Positions 57,408 to 64,000 of a DNA stretch of 64,000 bases are shown one piece after another. The DNA is from Blattamonas nauphoetae. Lineage: Eukaryota > Preaxostyla > Oxymonadida. The position numbers were made by a program, and so were the translations under genes. The stretch's first letter is position 1. Each line of letters opens with the position of its first letter. Below the pieces are notes generated by a model. It made no database searches. It saw only the letters and a list, made by a program, of their open reading frames with translations, and was not told the DNA's origin. The DNA lies in contig JARBJD010000172.1 in NCBI GenBank assembly GCA_033064195.1, positions 1 to 64,000 of the forward strand. The letters are read 5' to 3'.

Positions 57408-59182
57408 TCAGGATTGTTGAAGAAGCCCTGCCTCTTGTGCTCCTTCCTCGTCATCTGGAAGCGATGCGATGGTGTTGGAGACTGTGTGAAGTGATGGTCT
57501 GTCGTCTGGGTTCACTTGGAGACAGGTGATGATCAACTCTTCCACTTCTTTCTTCAGCCCTTCCATTTTCGGTAAGGCTCCGGTTCCCAGCTGCCGCTGA
57601 GCGTTAATTGCATCTTGTTCTGCGAACGGTACAAGACCAGTCTCTATTTCCCACAAGACGAGGCCAAGACTAAAAACTGCCGCTTTGCGTGGGTCGACTT
57701 GGCTCGCATATGCTTTATCCTCTTCAGCCTTCAGCATCTCTGGTGCCATCCATCGTCGTCTCTCTTGTGCAACTGGCGCTTGTCCTGACGCTGTCTGCGA
57801 TTGGGCTGGTTGTGGTGGGTCAGGTTGAAAATCTTTCAGTTTCAGACAGACAGAACCGGCTGCGTCGAACATTACCCAGTGCGAGGAGAGGTTGCTGAGG
57901 ACAGTGGCGTTCTGATCGGCTTCGGCAATCTTCTGGAGACCAAGTGCGAGCTGTCTCTGAACCACCCTCTTCACGATTCCTGTTTTGTGTTCGGATTTGT
58001 GGAGTTTGTTGTAGAGAGTGTCGACTTCTCGAACAACGGTGGATTCAAGCATCTCTCCACACTGCACAGCTTCGACGAATCTCAATTTGGCGTCAATGGG
58101 TTCGGTTGTGAAAACATCATGAGCAGTCACTCCGTCATTCGATTCTTTGGCTGTGACGATGGAGTTTCGAGTGTGGATTCCTTCCTGTGTTTGCCCAATC
58201 TCTTCCATCTTCTCCTCATCAACTTCGAGTTGATCTTCCATCTCCTGTTGCTGTTGAGTCGGCTGTGTTTGTTTCCTTCTTCTGACAATGATGACAACGA
58301 CGATGGCAACAAGAATGAGGACACAAACTGAAATGACGAGAGGGATCAGCCATGGGAGAGTCTTCTGCAGTGCTTTGGCGAGAGCTTCTCTTGCGTTCGA
58401 TTTGAATGTGAATGACTCTGTCTCTCCGCTTCGTCCGAAGGAGACCAGACCGATCCATCGAGCGTCAGGGTTGAGTTCTTTGAAGGCGGAGGTTGGAAGT
58501 GTGAGGGCGATGTGTGTTTCGCTGTGGGCTGTGATGAGATCGGAGGTGAAGTTAAAGATGTGCTGTGTTGTATCCGAATTGTTCCCGTCCTCTCTGACAA
58601 CAAACGACAGTCCACATGGAATGAGATGAGTTCCGTGCAACACGACCGAATACGCAGTGCCTTTCTTCGGAAGAGTGGACGAACAGTTCGTCGTGTTGAG
58701 TGTTGGGACGAAATATGGTTCGTCAATAATTTTCCCTCCGCTGGTGACAACACACCCAGGATCAGCAAGGAACCACAGATTGGTCTCTGCAGCGTCGGCG
58801 TTGGATGATGCGGCTGTCAGATCGATTGTGCTTGTTCCTGTGCAATGGATGTTTCGGGAGAGTGATGGGAATGATTGGTTGGGAGGAGAGTTTTGTGTGA
58901 ATGTTACGAACGATATCCACAACTTGCTGTTGTCGACACTGATTGCTCCCTGAGGAAGATGGGAGAAGGAGAGGAGACGAGCTGTCGTTGAACATGTCTT
59001 GAGGACGATGAGAGGTGTAGTCCAGGTGCAGAGATCTTCTTCTGGTGTCAGATGTTCGTCGTTGGAGGCGAGAGATGCAATATAACCCATAAACACGCAT
59101 TCTTCCAGAGACACTGTTGGTTCGAGTTCTCCATTTCCTTCCACAGACATCAGAAGGAGCGAGGAGCATGCGGTGTGTGTGA
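57408..59182 (-). pseudogene. Beta-helix surface protein, C-terminal part with membrane span and pseudokinase (split by a DIRS element)
   Basis: Host coding resumes left of the DIRS element at THTACSSLLLMSVEGNG. Numbering the 609-residue open frame that begins inside the element's end at 59237: extracellular beta-helix end to about 290; one transmembrane helix 296-318 (WLIPLVISVCVLILVAIVVV); an Arg/Lys stop-transfer and Gln/Glu linker; kinase-like fold about 398-595. Recognisable subdomains: NLSSHWVMFD in place of the catalytic HRD loop, MAPE at 497-500, and VFSLGLVLWEIETGLVPF at 521-538. No glycine loop, catalytic Asp or DFG is present, so it is a pseudokinase. A plasma-membrane receptor-like role is inferred. 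Upstream coding continues at 63879-64000 and off the window. Confidence 0.75.
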
Positions 59183-59280
59183 CAGGCTCCAGCTGAAGCG
59201 ATGAGCCTGTTATCCACACAGGGCTCTCGCTCAGCATGAGAGTGTTGACGTGTTAAGGGTCGGTAGATCAAACACCTCGA

Positions 59281-60400
59281 ATGAATCACGAATTCACAAA
59301 CAAATCATTGCAACAAACCGGAAACGACAGCCGGACAACCCCCGCTGAGGACCCACCAGCCTGGGTTGGCCCCGCCGTCGAACATTTTGCAGCCACATTT
59401 GCAACAGTTTTGCACAGTATTGTTGGAGAAAATAAGGAAAAGACTGAACCCAGGCATCAAAACAGAAGGAATGAACGAGAAAGGCTCATCGATTCCGACT
59501 CCAACTCCGATAGCTCAGATGAGAAGACATCACAACTTCTGTTGGAGAAACGAAAGCGTCTCCCTCCGAAGCCCACACAGATTCAAAAGAAAGTAAAACA
59601 CAAAAGAAAGGCCGATGGATCAACACAGATCGATTACAACAGTGACTTTTCGGAGTCGGACACTCGCTTGCAGCTTGTCCCATCTCAACCACATCAGAAT
59701 CTACGCAGCTTCGCCTTAACGTCGCAGAAATTGATTCAGATGTACATCCCAAAGTTTTCTCTCGATTGGCTATCATCGACACTCCCAGCAGAAGTCCTAG
59801 ATGAAGTCAGAGGATCAACTGAGTATCTCCGCCCGGCATTCAAAATCGCCAGCAAGACAAAAGACGCCCTTCGCCCCAACGACATGCCTGGAAAGATTGA
59901 CACTATTGCTAAGTCGGCAGTAGACAGCCTTCTCGTCGCCCTCTCAGCCTTGTCTGAATTGCTCGTTAGCATGAAAAGAATAGAAGTACCTGATGAACTA
60001 CTACGACAATGGACGCAAGTCACGTGCTGTGTCGCAGATGCTGCTACAAAAGTTCAGGCTCAGCGATATCTGCGGAATAAGAACTGGACGGATGTTGCCC
60101 AAGCACTTGAGATCCAAACCGAAGTTGGAGAGCCGCAAGTACTCACGAGTGTGCGCCACGACACTGACTTTTTTTCGAGGGGGAGGGGATGGAAGACAAC
60201 CAAGCCAACTTCCATCCCCGGCCCAACCGAAGCTACAGATCATATCGTCCCCTCAACAAGCCACCTGGGAGTCGCAAACCACAGTAGTCGTTCCAACCCA
60301 ACGCCTTCCAATGATGAAACACAGACTGAAGACACAGTTGGAACGATGGCGAGCAATCGGTGGCGACAAGAGAGTTACAAAAGGAATGTTTGGGGAGTGG
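59281..60400 (+). CDS. DIRS Gag-like region
   Basis: Opens at the ATG at 59281 just inside the left terminal repeat. The first part is Pro/Ala and then Lys/Arg/Ser-rich (RNERERLIDSDSNSDSSDEK). A helical core follows (LLVALSALSELLVSMKRIE, WTQVTCCVADAATKVQAQRY) whose Cys/Ala helices resemble capsid-like regions of DIRS ORF1 products. Assignment is by position as the first ORF upstream of reverse transcriptase. Confidence 0.55.
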
Positions 60401-60479
60401 AAGACGCCGAACAGCGAGACGAGGCTCATCGGGACAGCTTCACCTCATCCATTCTCAGCGTCATCCCGTCTAGAACATC

Positions 60480-61800
60480 TGTTCAGCCAAGAATTGAAGA
60501 AGGAGATGCAGACAGCCGTTGTCAGGGAAGCCACCACCGGAGAAGTTCTGTGGTGGAACAAGACGTTTATGATACCGAAGAAGGACGGAACGTACCGCAA
60601 AATTCTCGATTGTTCGCAACTAAACGAGGAAATCAAAGATCGGAGTTTTCGCTTCGAGGACTTCTCAACGCTGAGACAGATGATACAAGCAAACGACTTT
60701 GCCACTGTGATCGACATCAAACAAGCCTTTCATCACGTGGATGTTCAGCCGGAATTTCAACGCTTCCTGGGTTTCAGATTTCCAGAACAGAGATTATCTC
60801 TATCAGACGATGCCTTTTGGAGTCAAGCATGCCCCGCGCGTGTTCACCAAAATCCTCCGTCCAGCAATAGTCCACATCCGTCAACAGTGGAACCTGCGAG
60901 TTTTGGCATACATGGACGACATCATCCTTCTCCACCAGAACCCCACACACCTCAGTGCTGTCACGTTGGAAGTGTTGCAGTTCTTGAAAGACTTGGGTTG
61001 GTTGGTGGCAGAGGACAAGTTGATTCTGAAACCAACCCAACAGCTAGACTACCTGGGATGGAGTCTCGACTTGAAGGAGAGCACCTTCAGAACACCACCA
61101 GCAAAACAATCAGCGTATATCAAAGCTACTTCAAAGACTGTGTCCCTCGCACTCGGACGGAAGAAGGTGACAAACCGATCGCTCGCCAAACTAATCGGGA
61201 AACTGAATTCACTTCACCCACAACACAATCAGTCCTCTCTGTATCTGGGGGCATTACATCGAACACTTCAGAGAGGACTAAGACTGACGGGATGGAACGG
61301 ATCCTGTCGTCTGAACCCGTCAGTCTTGGGAGATCTTTCATTCTGGACCACAGCACTCAAGCGGAACAGACCACAGCTAATAGTACCACCATCACATCAA
61401 GCCTGCCTGACAACAGATGCCTCAGAGAAGGGGTGGGGGCAGTGCTCGAGTGGAAGAATCACTCGGTTCCGATGTTCGGTCAATGGTCAACCAAGACACT
61501 CCCACACTCAATCAACGTAAAGGAGACAATGGCGGTGGAGCGAGCGGTCAAGATGTCAAGACACATTCTGAAGAGAGAGAACATATCCAATCTGAAAGTG
61601 CGAACAGACAATACAACAACAAAGTTCAACTTGCAGAAGTGGAAGGCAGGAAGGAACCTCCTCTCGCCGACAACAGCAGTTTGGTCGCGTTGCGCGAAGA
61701 CAGGAATATCGATAGTGGAGGTGGAACACGTAAAAGGAGTGAACAACGTCGTGGCAGACTCTCTCAGTCGCCTCCACCCGTTGGGAGAGTACCAGATCCT
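60480..61800 (+). CDS. DIRS reverse transcriptase and RNase H
   Basis: Reverse transcriptase blocks in order: VLWWNKTFMIPKKDGTYRKI, LDCSQLNEEI, FATVIDIKQAFHHVDV, MPFGVKHAPRVFTKIL, and the catalytic LAYMDDIILL near 60905-60930. Then comes the thumb (DYLGWSLDLKESTFRTPP). RNase H follows with LTTDASEKGWG near 61400 and VKGVNNVVADSLSRL near 61735. The order and signatures match DIRS1-group pol rather than LINE or Ty3 elements. The region uses more than one reading frame. Confidence 0.8.
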
Positions 61801-62279
61801 CCCAGCGATCTTCCATCAGCTAGTCTCCGAGCTGGAATGGAGACCAGAAGTGGACGCATTTGCGTCCCGAGAGACCCGCCTTCTCGAAGTGTACTGGTCG
61901 CTCAACAGCGAGCCAGAAGCGACAGCGACAGACGCACTGGTTCAGGACTGGGAGGGAAAGAAACTGTGGATCCACCCTCCCATCCGACTCATCGGCAAGG
62001 TCCTCCGGAAGCTGCAACACTCATCATGCCAAGCGGTGCTCGTTGTTCCCAGTTGGGAAGGCCAGTCCTGGACACACCTGTTCCACCAGCTGTGCCCGAC
62101 TCGCCGAACGCTCGGATCGTACGAGACGATAATGAGGATGACAGGTCAGAACTCGACTCCAGAAGACTCAGAGGAAGGAAGACAAAGACTCCCACCAGGA
62201 CTGGTGGGAGTCGGTTTCATCAGATCAGAACGAAGCCGGAGAACACTTCTTTTGTCAACTCCAGAGTTGTAGCCAAGAT

Positions 62280-63350
62280 AGACGAGAAGGCAGCAGACAG
62301 ATTCCTTCCACAATCCCGCGACGCTCGAAGGAAGTGGAGGAGAGCGTTCACGTTGTTAGACGAGTTTGCGGACGAACGGGGAATCTCTGACGAGGAGTTC
62401 GTTCACGGCGAAGGAGTCGAAGCTCACATGTTAAACTTCACGAACTGGTTGTTCGATCAGTTCGGAGAGAAGAAGTCCACAATGGACATCGCTACAACTG
62501 TTCGCTCCACTTTGTGTCTCCTCAACCCAAAGACTATTCGCGAAGACTCTCCCACATGGAAGAAATGTCAGAAGGAAATCAACAAGAGGACCACAGCTCC
62601 ACCAAAAGGAAATATGACATCATGTGGGACGTCGAATTACTGTTCAAATGGGCTGGTGAGAGCAGATGGCAATCTGAGGTGGATTTTGTTCAACAGCAGA
62701 GGAGAACTCTTGCCTTGGTCATGGCATTCACTTGCTTACGACAGGCTGAGCTGCAGAGACTCACGTGGGGAGCAGTGACGTGGAAGCTGGATGTGGAGCC
62801 ACCAAGAGCTGAACTCCTCGTCTCAGTGAAACAAAATATCCAGATGAAAGTCCACCGAACCGTGACATCCATTCGTCAGACATCGATCTCGCCGTTCCAT
62901 GCACTCCAAGAGCATCAACAACGGGTCCTCTCCATTTTCAATTCAAAAGCGAACTGCCAGCATGACTCACTCCCGCCAACAATGCCAGTCTGGGTTGAGG
63001 CAGCGACTCTTCAAGGGCTTTCCATTCAGCGAATTCGAGAAGAGACAAAATCAATCCTGCAAGAGTTGGGACTCCCAGCGATCTATGGAGGCTATACTAT
63101 CAAACACGCAATGATTTCATATCTCAGATCCGTTCAGGAGATGGACTGGGCCGACATCAACGCTTTGGTTGGGTGGAATATCAACTCAACCGCCGCACAG
63201 ACGTGGTACAACATCCGAGTCGCGGACAGAGCGAACATACAGACTCGGATAGCTGACCAACTGAAGCTGCCGAACCCGGACGACACGGTAGGCCCTGGCA
63301 AGCAAGACAAGCAATTCCCGACTTGTGATCTCATGCTGAGCGAGAGCCCT
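62280..63350 (+). CDS. DIRS tyrosine recombinase
   Basis: An N-terminal helical SAM-like segment with FLPQSRDARRKWRRAFTLLD precedes the catalytic domain. That domain has the first Arg in FTCLRQAELQRLTWGA, the second-box His in GGYTIKHAMISYLRS, and the nucleophile Tyr in AAQTWYNIRVADRANIQ. These are the R..H..Y residues expected of a DIRS-type integrating recombinase. The coding sequence runs into the internal complementary region at 63330, the usual compact arrangement. Confidence 0.8.
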
Positions 63351-63413
63351 GTGTGGATAACAGGCTCATCGCTTCAGCTGGAGCCTGTATTACCACACAG
63401 TGCTCTCGCTCAG
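63330..63413 (+). repeat. DIRS internal complementary region
   Basis: 63330-63388 is the exact reverse complement of 59182-59240 (left terminus), and 63387-63413 is the exact reverse complement of 63852-63878 (right terminus). The two pieces are joined at GT, marking the circle junction templated during replication. The end of the recombinase frame lies in it. Confidence 0.95.
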
Positions 63414-63878
63414 AGTAGCCATCAGCTTCTCTGGCGTCGGGTCGACTCCACCCAAAACCAGCTCATCGTCGACTGTCTTCTTGTCTTCTCACATCCCATC
63501 TTTCTTTTCTTTAAACAACCAACCAGTTTCAGTCTTCATTTCTTCTGATTCCTTGAACCGTTCGATTTCTCTTTAATTCTCGCTCTAGCCAGGCAATGCC
63601 TCCTCCAGTCTGGTATCCTCGGATCCACTGGAGCTGCCTTGAATTTCCTCCGCGAGAGCACTCAGTGTTGTCTCCTTCAAGAGAGAACATCCTTGGAGCA
63701 GAGAACATCAGTGCTAAGCCTAGGAGTCAACGCACTGATCTGATGAGACCATCTCCTGAACGAGGGAGACTCTCATAACATAATTTGATTCATTCGATTG
63801 CTTCTTTCTCGGTGTCAATCCACCGACCCTTAACACGTCAACACTCTCATGCTGAGCGAGAGCACTGTGTGGTAATAC

Positions 63879-64000
63879 ATTCCCGAGGTGGACAGAGGAG
63901 AATCCAGAGAAGGTCAAGAGTGTGGCAGTGGAGAGGAGTGGAGTCAGTGTGACCTTGCTCAGATCAGCCGAACCTCCTGTTACTTCCAACAACGACGACT
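63879..64000 (-). pseudogene. Beta-helix/pseudokinase host gene, continuation beyond the DIRS element
   Basis: A minus-strand frame entering from the right edge reads GGSADLSKVTLTPLLSTATL and SGFSSVHLGN, beta-helix rungs like those of the kinase-bearing fragment. Its last bases (GGG AAT GT) join in frame with CACACACACC at 59181 and below, so this is the 5' side of the same host gene. The start codon and most of the extracellular part lie outside the window. Confidence 0.7.

Larger units (their letters stand above)
59183..63878 (+). mobile_element. DIRS-type tyrosine-recombinase retrotransposon
   Basis: About 4.7 kb in a host gene. The termini are non-identical inverted repeats sharing CTCTCGCTCAGCATGAGAGT and onward for roughly 55 bp. 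The internal complementary region at 63330-63413 is the exact complement of the left end (59 of 59 bases) joined to the complement of the right end (27 of 27), overlapping by the dinucleotide GT. This is the defining DIRS architecture. Parts on the plus strand: Gag-like region, reverse transcriptase with YMDD near 60910, RNase H near 61400-61750, tyrosine recombinase 62300-63350. No target duplication beyond the shared AC dinucleotide. The exact end matches suggest a young insertion. The coding region is spread over overlapping frames; DIRS elements naturally overlap ORFs, so breaks are few, perhaps none to three. Confidence 0.88.

Noticed and set aside
59183-59237. Apparent start of the kinase gene at 59237 (MLSESPVWITG)
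   Set aside because: The sequence is the DIRS terminal repeat and recurs at 63333; the real gene continues upstream beyond 63879.

Overview
The window reads as nuclear DNA of an oxymonad flagellate (Preaxostyla), most likely Blattamonas nauphoetae or a close relative. This rests on gene families I recognise from that lineage: surface proteins with a long right-handed beta-helix, one membrane span and a degenerate kinase tail; a multi-copy all-helical ARM-like family; and a coiled-coil plus SPRY-like family. The code is standard, and spliceosomal introns are present, several only 32-34 nt long. The organism call is inference from family memory.

Layout. (1) 1-7722: end of a virus-like element with two tandem capsid-like genes, a small ORF, an S74-chaperone fibre gene and a repeat-domain gene. 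(2) 8222-9998: decayed hAT transposase. (3) 12751-17287: 4.5-kb hAT-type element with an exact 8-bp target duplication. (4) 17524-21396: two ARM-like host genes in tandem, the first with four very short introns. (5) 22986-24119: a GPI-type surface protein with strong codon bias. (6) 25195-32635: a 2.7-kb inverted duplication; each arm later received small transposons, and the other arm shows the empty site. (7) 34030-41841: an ARM-like gene fragment and a decayed beta-helix surface gene. (8) 42570-47046: two more hAT-type elements, one with a TA-flanked element inside. (9) 47165-56414: a SPRY-like host gene split by a four-deep nest (host gene, Mutator-like element, 4-bp-TSD element, hAT element), plus a separate 486-bp insertion. 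(10) 57408-64000: a beta-helix/pseudokinase gene split by a DIRS-type tyrosine-recombinase retrotransposon whose termini and internal complementary region can be read base by base.

The main theme is transposon traffic in a gene-poor stretch. Several elements with hAT or Mutator termini carry pieces of host-like genes instead of a transposase, which suggests repeated gene capture. Most insertions are dated relative to one another by nesting, exact target duplications and paralogous empty sites. I see no CRISPR array, rRNA or operon. Two tRNA-like Pol III units are present, and both fold imperfectly.
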